Source: Parasulfuritortus cantonensis (GTDB lineage: Bacteria; Pseudomonadota; Gammaproteobacteria; Burkholderiales; Thiobacillaceae). Taken from it: a stretch of DNA of 57,867 bases. The stretch is taken from NCBI RefSeq assembly GCF_004337445.1, contig NZ_SJZB01000053.1:1-57867 (forward strand), written 5' to 3'. This document shows positions 18,363 through 27,522 of this stretch, in pieces. The notes beneath the pieces were generated by a model. The model searched no databases. It had not been told where the DNA came from and saw nothing but the letters and a program-made list of their open reading frames with translations. The position numbers were made by a program, and so were the translations under genes. Within the stretch, counting starts at the first letter, position 1. Every line of letters begins with the position of its first letter.

Positions 18363-20103
18363 TGCGTAGCCTGCATCGCTGGTGGCAGGTCAACCGCCTG
18401 CAGCGCAAGGTCATGCTGGTGGTCCTGGTGATCATCGTGGTGCCCATGCTGGCGACCGGCGTGGCCACCGCCGCCTGGGTGATCAACCGGGTCGACGCCT
18501 CGATCGAGAACTGGCTGCGCGAATCGGCGCGCCTGAACCTGGACTGGTTGCACGGCCTGCACGACAACGCCCGCCTGTTCGCCGACCTGCTCGAGGAGGC
18601 CGGTCGCGAACCCTGGCCGCCGGCCCCGGGGCGCCCGCTGATCCCCGAGCGCCTGCGGCCGCTGGCCACCGAGCTGGGCATCGGCTTCGTCCAGGTCTAC
18701 GGCCTGGATGGCCGGCGCCTGTACTCGTCGATGCCGGTCGACACCGCCTGGACACCGGAGGCCGGGCGCGACGAGGCGGTCATCCGGATCAACCGCGGCG
18801 ACCACCGCCAGCTCGCCGCCGTGACCGTGGTGGTGCTGCCGCGCGGCGCTCCGGCGCGCTACCGGATGGTCCTCGGCACCCTGTTCGACAAGCCCCTGCT
18901 GCAGCGCCTGGGCGTGACCAGCGGCCTCAAGACCCGGCTGTTCTACCCGCGCGGCGAGGACTTCGCCAAGGCCTTCGCCGAGGAGGAGAGCGTCCCGCTC
19001 AACCTGCGCCTGCCGGCCGAGGCCTTCCAGCGTCTGCGCGACCGCCGGGAGTACTTCAGCCCCGAGGCCGAGGACGGCACCTACTGGGGCCTCTACACCC
19101 CCGTGCTGGACAGCAACGACCGGGTCGAGGCCATCCTGTTCAGCGGCCTGGCGCACAGCCGGGGCGACCAGATCCTGGCCGACCGCAGCACCCTGACCCT
19201 GGCCATCGCCATCCTGGGCAGCCTGTTGGCGGCCGGCATGGGCCTGCTCCTGAGCCGCCTGGTGATCAGGCCGGTCGAGAGCCTGCACGAAGGGGTGATG
19301 CGGGTCGCCGCCCAGGACTTCCGGGCCACCATCCCGGCCGCCGGCAACGACGAGCTGGCCGACCTGGCGCGCGCCTTCAACACCATGGCGGCCAGCCTGC
19401 GCGAGGCGCGCGACAGCCAGCAGCAGGAGTTCCGGCGCGACAAGATCACCGCCCTGGGCGAGCTTTCCCTGGCCATGGCGCACGAAATACGCAACCCGAT
19501 CGGCGTCCTCAACACCGCCGCGCAGCTGCTCGACAAGGCCGCCGCCGACCCGGCCCGGCAGGCCGACCTGACCCGCATGATCCGCGAGGAGACGGCGCGC
19601 CTGAACGGCCTTCTGCGCGACTTCCAGCAACTGGCCCGGCATCGCAAGCCGCAGTTCCAGGCCATCGCCCCGGAACGTCCCCTGGAGGCCGCCCTGCGCC
19701 TGATGCTGGCCGGCCATCCCGAGGTCGAGCTGCGCCGCGAGTACGGCCACGGCGACGCCCTGATCCGGGCCGATCCGGAACTCCTCCAGCAGGCCTGGAC
19801 CAACCTGGTCAACAACGCCCTGGAGGCGATCGGCGCCGCCCCGGCCCGCCTCACCCTGCGTTCCTGGCTGGACGGCGGCGCCCTCTACCTGGCCCTCGAG
19901 GACAACGGCCCCGGGGTGCCGGTGGAGCGCATCCCGCGCCTGTTCGAGCCCTTCTACACCTCCAAGGAGCACGGCAGCGGCCTCGGCCTGACCATCGCCG
20001 ACACCCTGGTCGAGGCGAACGGCGGCCGCCTCCAGTACGCCCCCGGCCGCGCCGGCGGGGCCGCCTTCATGATGCGCTTCGCCAGCGCCCCGGGAGCCGA
20101 GTG

Positions 20104-20104
<1 letters not shown>
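18362..20104 (+). CDS. Membrane sensor histidine kinase of an NtrB/NtrC-like pair
   Basis: A 580-residue kinase with two membrane segments (about 17-42 and 282-302) flanking a large periplasmic Cache-like sensor region. HAMP (about 300-355), a HisKA domain with MAHEIRNPI and an ATPase domain with NLVNNALEAIG, DNGPGVP and GSGLGLTIA follow. It overlaps the downstream sigma54-dependent regulator, which is its evident partner. The class resembles ZraS/DctB-type sensors; the ligand is unknown. Confidence 0.9.
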
Positions 20105-21492
<1,388 letters not shown>

Positions 21493-21564
21493 CCGGGCGC
21501 GCGACCGTTGTCCTTCACCCCTTGCTGAACGGGTGCTTCCGATCCTGAGCGGACCGGGCCGGAT

Positions 21565-22617
21565 CTACGAGAACACCTCTCCGAACAACAGCGACCAGGC
21601 ACTTCCATAGGCGATCTGGTGTTGGGCTTCTCTCGGCAACCTGGCCAGGAAGTCGCGATGTTTCCGGTCGTAGTCGTCGATCTGACGCATGCGGTCGCCG
21701 CCAAGGTCGAGCGCGGACAGGAAACGCTCGGGGTAGGTGACGAACAGGTTCAGCCAGTCCGCTCGCAAACCGCCGGAACTGTCCCAAACCCGGGCATGGT
21801 GTTGCATCGACAACGGATACACGGAGCCGGCGTCGCCGAACGCGGTATCGAAGTACAGGTTGGGAAATCGCTTGATCAGTCCTTCGACGTAGGCGGGTGT
21901 ATAGGTGGCCGCCCGTTCGGCGTACCTGACCTGGGCGATGTGGCACCAGATCACCCGGGCCGCAGGGTACTGGGCGAGCATGTGCTCGAGGGGCGCGAGC
22001 AGGCGGTCTTCCACCTCGTAATGGATCTGGAACGGGATGCCCAGTCGTTCGGCCAGGGCGAACAACTTGTGGCCCGTCGGGCCGTCGATGGCGATGTCGA
22101 CGTCGCGGTCGAGTTCGCCCCGCTTGACCTGCCGTGGCGACGGGTAATGCCGCATCTCGTACTCGCCGAGCAGCAGCAACGGCTCCTTCAGCGCTGCCGT
22201 CCCATTCGCCGCCAGGACTTCATCGGCCGCTTCGGTAGTAAACGGAGGTTGTCCGCCGTTGCCGACCGGGATGAAGCGGTCCGGGTAGCGGGCGAGCAGG
22301 CGCGCGGACAGGTCGTCGTAGCGCAAACCTTCCCCGAACTGCCTCTCCGTCGGGTCGGCCGAGAGGGCCATCAGACCGATGTTCAGCTCGTCCAGCTTGC
22401 GGGCGACCGCGTCGATGTCGACCTTGGTCGGGTTGCATGAGCTTTCGATGTCGATATAGGGCAGGGTGCCCGAGGCGAGCAGGCGTTTTAGGCGCGCGGC
22501 GTAGCCGGATTTGAGGCCGATGACTTTCTCATCCGCCTGCGCGAAGCCCCGGACTGCCCAGCCGGCCACGGGAAGCAGCAGGGCCAGGCGGATCAGGTGG
22601 CGTCGTCGGATGTCCAA
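21565..22617 (-). CDS. Exported amidohydrolase-like TIM-barrel protein
   Basis: A 350-residue protein with a Tat-like signal (RRRHLIRLALLLP) and an amidohydrolase-2-type barrel. It keeps strand-end segments such as FQIHYEVED, RVIWCHIAQ and LYFDTAFGD. The N-terminal D-x-H-x-H metal motif of the family is replaced by D56-I-E58, so catalysis is uncertain. Base composition is lower in GC than nearby genes and no nif-type promoter is seen. It may be part of a small acquired patch with the lipoprotein at 22773-23351. Confidence 0.68.
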   Translation of the reverse strand: MDIRRRHLIRLALLLPVAGWAVRGFAQADEKVIGLKSGYAARLKRLLASGTLPYIDIESSCNPTKVDIDAVARKLDELNIGLMALSADPTERQFGEGLRYDDLSARLLARYPDRFIPVGNGGQPPFTTEAADEVLAANGTAALKEPLLLLGEYEMRHYPSPRQVKRGELDRDVDIAIDGPTGHKLFALAERLGIPFQIHYEVEDRLLAPLEHMLAQYPAARVIWCHIAQVRYAERAATYTPAYVEGLIKRFPNLYFDTAFGDAGSVYPLSMQHHARVWDSSGGLRADWLNLFVTYPERFLSALDLGGDRMRQIDDYDRKHRDFLARLPREAQHQIAYGSAWSLLFGEVFS

Positions 22618-22772
22618 GGCTCATCCCCTCGTTGCTCAATTAGGTTGCGGAAGGGATTCTGCTCCGATTTGCGGTTCAGGGGTTTGCTCGGCCAATGTCC
22701 CCTTTCAGGCCGGTGCAAAGGCCGGAATCGCCTCATGGCCGACACTCGAGCCAACGCGGAGACGCGGGATAG

Positions 22773-23351
22773 TCACTCGATGTGCGCAGAGTCCCGGCAT
22801 TGTTCGGGCGGAGACTCTCCGGCAATCACTTGCCGCCTCGTCTGATCCCGTGCCCGAACGTCCTCTGCGAGGTCTTGCTCCGGGACCATCGTCCGAGATT
22901 TACGCCATATTTCCAGGTCGTAAGCCGGGCTGCGGCCGGTGTCCTGAATCCATACCCAACGCTTGTCACAAGAGTAGGAAGCGAACGGCATATAGCTATG
23001 CCCGCCCTCGACGCGAAAATTCAGTGTTCTGTATGTGGACTCGAGTCGGCAAACGGCCCGGATAGTTGAGAACAAACAGGATTCCACCCTGATCAGGAGG
23101 GTGGCCGAATGTGGTCCCGGCGACACTTCGACGGGCGGACCTTCATGGCCGATCTTGACGTTGTCCACTTCGGTAACCAGGAGCTGATTACTCAAGGGGG
23201 CGTCCTGCCAATACGTCCAAATCAGAGCGGTTTCGTCCGACGTGACTGATTCATTGCCTGCGAGCCGGATAATCGGCGTGTCATTCACGCATCCACCAAG
23301 AATCAGCGCAAGAGACAGTACGGGAACAACTGGTTTCATCCCACTGAGCAT
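22773..23351 (-). CDS. Putative lipoprotein of unknown function
   Basis: A 192-residue product with a lipoprotein signal peptide and lipobox LGGC at about residues 18-21. The start may be the second Met at 23339. The mature part has four further Cys in its middle (SCLFSTIRAVC and YSCDK) and no family I recognise. The gene has markedly lower GC than the nif regions and is flanked by 155-bp and 180-bp stretches in which I see no genes. Confidence 0.6.
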   Translation of the reverse strand: MLSGMKPVVPVLSLALILGGCVNDTPIIRLAGNESVTSDETALIWTYWQDAPLSNQLLVTEVDNVKIGHEGPPVEVSPGPHSATLLIRVESCLFSTIRAVCRLESTYRTLNFRVEGGHSYMPFASYSCDKRWVWIQDTGRSPAYDLEIWRKSRTMVPEQDLAEDVRARDQTRRQVIAGESPPEQCRDSAHIE

Positions 23352-23531
23352 TGCCGTGCCCCCGGAGGACAGGTCTCAATGCTGTACGTATAGCCTTTCT
23401 GCGGCCGGTTACAGCGGCCCGCGTGAGGTTCGGCACGGCCCTCCGCAGCCATGACCGTCGCCGGTCATCGCCATGCGCACGCAGGGCCGGGTGCCGAGGG
23501 CGTCGCCCGCCGGTTCAGTGCATTGCCGGGC

Positions 23532-23960
23532 TCAGAGCACCGGCAGGGCCATGCCGGTCTTGTTCTCGCGCGCGGCGCCCATGCGCTTGACGTGGGCGGC
23601 GAGCGCCGAGTCCATCGTAGCCAGGTGCAGGTCGAACCACTCTGCCAGGCCCTTCCTGACGTAGGCCCGGGCCAGCATCAGGCGGCCGCGCTGGACCGCG
23701 CGGTTCATCTGCACGAGGTCGCCGTAGACCCGGTGGTGTTCGCCCTCGTGCTCGCCCAGGGCCGGGAAGCGCGAGATGCGCATCAGCCGGCCTTCGCTGC
23801 TGAAGTGGTCGTGGGTGTGCTGGAGCAGCTTGCCGAACAGGGCCGCGAAGTCGGTGTCGTCGGCCTCGTTGAGCAGGTTGACCAGGGCGACGAACTCCTG
23901 ATGCGTACGGTCCATGTCCTCGACGCCCAGGCTGTAGCGCTCAGGCTGCCACTCCATCAT
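23532..23960 (-). CDS. Bacteriohemerythrin, oxygen-binding diiron protein
   Basis: A 142-residue four-helix protein with the hemerythrin ligand pattern: an early His in MDRTHQEF, HTHDHFSSE, HEGEHHRVY (H-x3-H) and HLATMD (H-x4-D). It should bind oxygen reversibly at a diiron centre in the cytoplasm. It overlaps the SIR2-like gene by ATGATGG and is read from the same NifA/sigma54 promoter at 24842-24855. Role in protecting or informing the nitrogenase machinery about oxygen is inferred from that control. Confidence 0.9.
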   Translation of the reverse strand: MMEWQPERYSLGVEDMDRTHQEFVALVNLLNEADDTDFAALFGKLLQHTHDHFSSEGRLMRISRFPALGEHEGEHHRVYGDLVQMNRAVQRGRLMLARAYVRKGLAEWFDLHLATMDSALAAHVKRMGAARENKTGMALPVL

Positions 23961-24808
23961 GCCGCCACCTTGAGCGGTTCGGTACCGGTCGCCGCGGCCA
24001 GGAAGTCGGCACAGTCGGCCGGGAGGAGTTCGAAGCCGAGCTTGTCCAGGAAGCGCTTTTCCTTGTCGGTGGCGTTCGGGATCAGGGCCCAGCCGCCGGC
24101 GTTGCCGAAGACGACGTCGGACAGCACCATGCGTTCGGTATCGCGAGTCAGGCGCATGCCCAGGAGCAGGTAGCGCTTGCCCTGGCGGGAGCGCTTCAGG
24201 AACGGCGGGATGGCGAAGCCGCCCATCAGCTCGGTGATGTAGTCGACGAAGTCGGCGTCCGAGGCGATGTAGTTGGATTCCGGCAGCGGCGTGCCGAGCG
24301 GCTTGAACAGCACCGGCAGGCTGACGTCCACGGCCTCCGGGTCGATCGCCCGGTAGGCGGCGCCGTCCCATTGGAACAGCTTGAAGCGGTAGCCGTTGGC
24401 GCTGATCCGGGCGATGCCGACGATCAGGGTGTGCGGGCTGGCGGCGTAGGCCTGCTGCAGCAGGGTGTCGCGGTTGACGTCGATGACGTAGGGCAGACCC
24501 TGGCCGGCCAGCCAGCCGTGCAGGGGCGACGCGGACCAGGCGGTGTCGCGGTAGGTGGCGTCGAGGAAGCGGGTCAGCGCCGAGCGGCCCTTCTTCAGTT
24601 CCACGTTCATGGCGGCACGGGGGAATTCGTACATCAGCTTGGGGGCCATCGGCTTGCCGCCGTTCATGGCCAGGATCAGGCTGTCGGAATCGGCCGGGAT
24701 GGCGCGCCCGGCATCGTCGGCGACGCCGGCCAGGGCACCGGCGCCCAGGTAGGGGACTGCGCTGCCGTCGCGCAGGGCGGCCAGGATGGGTTCGAAGTTG
24801 ACGGACAT
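23957..24808 (-). CDS. SIR2-like NAD-binding protein, NifA-controlled
   Basis: The 283-residue protein resembles the SIR2 superfamily. It has an N-terminal GAGALAG glycine loop, DVNRDTLL at the position of the usual TTNYD-x-LL NAD motif (Asn and Asp kept), and a C-terminal SNYIASDADFVDYI segment. The canonical catalytic KLHG appears as KPLG, so the general-base His seems lost and the protein may bind NAD or ADP-ribose without hydrolysing it. Start at 24808 has GGAG upstream; an in-frame start at 24826 is weaker. It lies directly upstream of the hemerythrin gene. Given DraT/DraG, a link to NAD or ADP-ribose signalling is tempting but unproven. Confidence 0.72.
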   Translation of the reverse strand: MSVNFEPILAALRDGSAVPYLGAGALAGVADDAGRAIPADSDSLILAMNGGKPMAPKLMYEFPRAAMNVELKKGRSALTRFLDATYRDTAWSASPLHGWLAGQGLPYVIDVNRDTLLQQAYAASPHTLIVGIARISANGYRFKLFQWDGAAYRAIDPEAVDVSLPVLFKPLGTPLPESNYIASDADFVDYITELMGGFAIPPFLKRSRQGKRYLLLGMRLTRDTERMVLSDVVFGNAGGWALIPNATDKEKRFLDKLGFELLPADCADFLAAATGTEPLKVAA

Positions 24809-24841
24809 CGGGGTTTCTCCAGGCAAACAAACTCTCTATCC

Positions 24842-24855
24842 GCAAAAGCCGTGCC
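24842..24855 (-). promoter_or_regulatory. sigma54 promoter of the SIR2-hemerythrin operon
   Basis: Minus-strand CGGCACGGCTTTTGC keeps GG-N10-GC spacing and the TTGC box. Predicted start is near 24830, about 22 bases before the SIR2 ATG. Confidence 0.72.
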
Positions 24856-24900
24856 GACGGCAAAGTCGAGCAGGGGACAGGGTTTCCGCCGACAAAGCCA

Positions 24901-24916
24901 TGTCGCAAACCCGACA
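24901..24916. promoter_or_regulatory. Shared NifA site between the divergent SIR2 and unknown-gene promoters
   Basis: TGTCGCAAACCCGACA is an exact TGT-N10-ACA match with extra dyad bases (TGTCG/CGACA). It lies 46 bases from the leftward and 74 bases from the rightward -24 elements, so one NifA site can serve both. Confidence 0.7.
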
Positions 24917-24989
24917 ACGACCGTTCCATTGGCGCAAAACGCAGCCGGGTTGGCCGCACAACCCCAGTCGTGGTGCGGGTTTCCGGCGT

Positions 24990-25003
24990 GGCCCGGATTT
25001 TGC
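24990..25003 (+). promoter_or_regulatory. sigma54 promoter of the unknown 186-residue protein
   Basis: TGGCCCGGATTTTGC has the GG-N10-GC spacing and TTGC box. The start would be near 25015, with AAGGGGAA before the ATG at 25045. Confidence 0.7.
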
Positions 25004-25044
25004 GATGTGGATCTCGGTTATTCACGCTCCCAAGGGGAAACATT

Positions 25045-25605
25045 ATGTTGTTGGACACTTACGAAAAGGCCGGTCTGCTCTTCAACGCCAACTTCAAGGA
25101 GGCGGCTGGCGCCGGCATGCAGGCCTATCGCGGCGATCTGGTGCTGGTCGAAGGCGCGATCGCCGATGCCGAAGGCCGCCGCAAGGCGCCCGAGGCGCTG
25201 CTCAAGGGCGCCGTGGCCCTGGCCGAGGGCGACAAGCTGAAGATGCTGGCCGGCTCCCTGGACGACCTGTCCGAAATCGAGACCCTGATCGGCAAGTACA
25301 AGGGCGACTTCGCCGCCGACGGCAAGTTCGTCTTCTACGTGGTCAACGTCGCCAAGCCGACCGTGGCCTCCGCCGACGGTGTCGAGTACCTGCTGATCCC
25401 GATGGTCGACGGCATGGTCTGGAACGAACTGGTCGACGAACTGGCCATGGAGAAGGGTGACTTCAAGGGCCAGGGCGCCGGCGAGAAGGTGGCCACCCTG
25501 TACGACACCCTGAAGAGCTACAAGCCGAAGTACGAGGCCATCAGCCTGGCCGACGCGATCGCCCGCAAGACCGACGCCAAGCGCGCGGACCGCGGCCCGG
25601 TCTAA
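25045..25605 (+). CDS. Unrecognised soluble protein under NifA/sigma54 control
   Basis: A 186-residue acidic, soluble product that I cannot assign to a family. It contains neither Cys nor His, so it is unlikely to hold a metal or cluster. It has no signal or membrane segment. Predicted secondary structure is mixed: helices with charged faces (LLKGAVALAEGDKLKMLAG, DDLSEIETLIGKYKG), a beta-rich centre (KFVFYVVNV, VEYLLIPMVDG) and a helical Lys-rich end. It is driven by its own sigma54 promoter with the NifA site shared with the SIR2-hemerythrin operon. Its codon use looks highly optimised, suggesting abundance. It converges with and slightly overlaps the DUF599 gene. Confidence 0.8.
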   Translation: MLLDTYEKAGLLFNANFKEAAGAGMQAYRGDLVLVEGAIADAEGRRKAPEALLKGAVALAEGDKLKMLAGSLDDLSEIETLIGKYKGDFAADGKFVFYVVNVAKPTVASADGVEYLLIPMVDGMVWNELVDELAMEKGDFKGQGAGEKVATLYDTLKSYKPKYEAISLADAIARKTDAKRADRGPV

Positions 25606-26273
25606 CCCTGGTCGGCAAGGTCGCCGCGGTCCAGGCGGTAGAAGGCGAACACCAGCCAGGCCGAGGCGACCACCAGGAATACCGGTCCGAACAGCCAGAA
25701 CACCAGCGGCACGGCGAAGAAGAAGGTACGCAGGCCGACGGAGAACAGGCTGCCGGCCCGGTTCAGGCGCTGGCCGACGGCATGCGGCGACAGGCTCAGG
25801 TGGGCGCCGGTGTCCGGCACGTTGATCATGAACACCACCTGGTTGGCCAGGCGCACCGACATCGCGAAGGCGAAGAAGGCGACGATGAAGTCGATCAGCA
25901 GGCACAGCACCTTGATGATCCAGATCTCCGCCGAATGGCTGCTCACCAGGTTGAGCACGTGCCAGCTCTTGGCGATGTTCTCGGCCTGGCCGGACAGGGT
26001 CAGGGTGCCGATGATCAGCAGGGCGGCGGTGGAGGCCATCAGCGAGGCCCCCATGACGAAGTTGCGCAGGGTCTGCACGGCCATGACGTCCTTGCCGGGC
26101 GTGCTCATGGCGTGGATCACCCAGAGCGAGCGGGCCAGGTTGTTGAGGCCCTGGATGGTGTAGGTCGGGTCGCGGCGCAGGCGCCGGCCCAGATAGACGT
26201 AGTAGGCGGCGATCAGCGCAAGGCTGAACAGGAAGGCCGCGAGATCGTAGCCGAAGGTATACAGCCAGGACAT
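25602..26273 (-). CDS. DUF599 family membrane protein (copy 2)
   Basis: A 223-residue membrane protein, clearly paralogous to the one at 16467-17231. It shares PGKDVMAVQTLRNF, GTLTLSGQAENIAKSWHVL, IDFIVAFFAFAM and SVRLANQVVFMINVP. It has about four to five membrane segments and no known function. It is convergent with the NifA-controlled unknown gene and follows the PDC-domain gene with an 87-base gap in which no promoter is obvious. Confidence 0.83.
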   Translation of the reverse strand: MSWLYTFGYDLAAFLFSLALIAAYYVYLGRRLRRDPTYTIQGLNNLARSLWVIHAMSTPGKDVMAVQTLRNFVMGASLMASTAALLIIGTLTLSGQAENIAKSWHVLNLVSSHSAEIWIIKVLCLLIDFIVAFFAFAMSVRLANQVVFMINVPDTGAHLSLSPHAVGQRLNRAGSLFSVGLRTFFFAVPLVFWLFGPVFLVVASAWLVFAFYRLDRGDLADQG

Positions 26274-26360
26274 AGCACCTCTCTGAACGTATCCGTGCCG
26301 GCCCGTCCCGGGTACCGGCCATGGTCATTGCGACCCGGGCGGACGGCCCGGGTTCCGGGC

Positions 26361-27311
26361 TCAGGCGCTGGTGCCGAGCCAGAAGCCGACATTCTTGGCG
26401 ACGAACTCGTCCCAGGGCATGTAGTGCGACCCGTCGCAGGAGAAGGTCAGGCCGACCAGGCCGTTGAACAGGTTGAGCGAGCCGGAGCGCAGGTACAGGG
26501 TTTCGTCCATGAAGCGCAGGGCCTTGAAGGTCTCCAGGACGTCGCGCACGCGGTTGGCCGGCACCACCGCCTGCTCGGGATAGGGGCAGTGCGGGTAGGC
26601 CAGGCAGAGCCCGGGATCGGACAGTTCGTCGATGCCGTGCATGCGGTAGCGGTAGGGGTCGTTGAGCAGCCAGAGGGTGGCGCGCGAGCTGGAGAAGTGC
26701 AGCTTGCCGTGGAACACGCCGTGCACGGTCATCAGCTCGTTCATCAGGTCCAGCACGGTGTCGATGCGCTGGTCCATCAGGCTGTCGGTGCGGGCCTGGT
26801 AGAACAGGCCGGCGCGGATCGCCGGGTCGCCCTTCATCTGCTGCCACTGGCCCGGCTGCCGGTACATGGCCTGGGTGGCGGGCAGTTCGCGCAGGTCGAA
26901 GTCGGCGCCCAGGTAGCCGAGCAGGTGGCCGGCCGCGTCCTCGATGCGCTGCACCGCGGTCAGGCTGGGCCGGCGCGCGTTGCGGCTCAGATAAGCCTCG
27001 GAAAGTGAGAACGGCGCGCCCGCCAGGGCTTCGGCCAGGTAGGGCCGGTCGCCGCGGTCGCGGTCGAAGTGCTCGGGCATGGGCCCCTTGCGCGACAGGT
27101 TGGCGGTGATCTGCCGGGCCTGGGCGTCGAGGACGTAGAGGTATTTGCAGTACGGCAGTTCGGCCATGCCCTCGGCCAGGCGCGCCTCCAGGCGCGTGCG
27201 CTCCGGCCAGGCGTCGCGGCAGCCTTCGGCCAGGATGGACAGTGACGAGGCCAGCCAGCCTTTCAGGATCTGGCGCTGGCGGGCGATGGCATCGCGCAGG
27301 GGTTCGGACAT
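26361..27311 (-). CDS. Cytosolic PDC/Cache sensor-domain protein
   Basis: A 316-residue protein that looks like a stand-alone double Cache (PDC) sensor, with the typical segments YLYVLDAQARQI, RGDRPYLAEALAG, LSEAYLSRNARRPSLTAVQRI and GYLGADFDLRELP. Cache domains normally sit in the periplasm of chemoreceptors and kinases, but here no signal peptide, membrane segment or output domain is present. A C-terminal part of about 150 residues has several Cys (CLAYPHCPYPEQ) and no clear family. It may sense a ligand in the cytoplasm and act through another protein, for example the neighbouring DUF599 or FIST protein. Confidence 0.7.
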   Translation of the reverse strand: MSEPLRDAIARQRQILKGWLASSLSILAEGCRDAWPERTRLEARLAEGMAELPYCKYLYVLDAQARQITANLSRKGPMPEHFDRDRGDRPYLAEALAGAPFSLSEAYLSRNARRPSLTAVQRIEDAAGHLLGYLGADFDLRELPATQAMYRQPGQWQQMKGDPAIRAGLFYQARTDSLMDQRIDTVLDLMNELMTVHGVFHGKLHFSSSRATLWLLNDPYRYRMHGIDELSDPGLCLAYPHCPYPEQAVVPANRVRDVLETFKALRFMDETLYLRSGSLNLFNGLVGLTFSCDGSHYMPWDEFVAKNVGFWLGTSA

Positions 27312-27522
27312 GGCGGTGGGGTCGGAAGCCGGTGTCCGGCAAGCTTAGCGCATGCCCGCCGACGGCCAAAGCGCCCCGTGTCGGCGGGCGGCGGTATCCA
27401 GGCCGGGCACGATCGGCCTATCATTGGCCCCGATGCGATCGGCCCGGCGGGCCGAATGCCGCTGTGCATCGAGAAACGGCGCGCGGCCGTCGCACCTTTT
27501 CCCTTGTCCGAAGCAGGGTGCC

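Noticed and set aside
22618..23531. Possible mobile element around the lower-GC lipoprotein and amidohydrolase genes
   Set aside because: I found no terminal inverted repeats, target duplication, transposase or integrase there; only base composition is unusual.
27312..27400. Possible sigma54 promoter for the PDC-domain gene (GGCATGCGCTAAGC on the minus strand)
   Set aside because: The -12 half is AAGC in place of TTGC and no NifA or NtrC site lies upstream.
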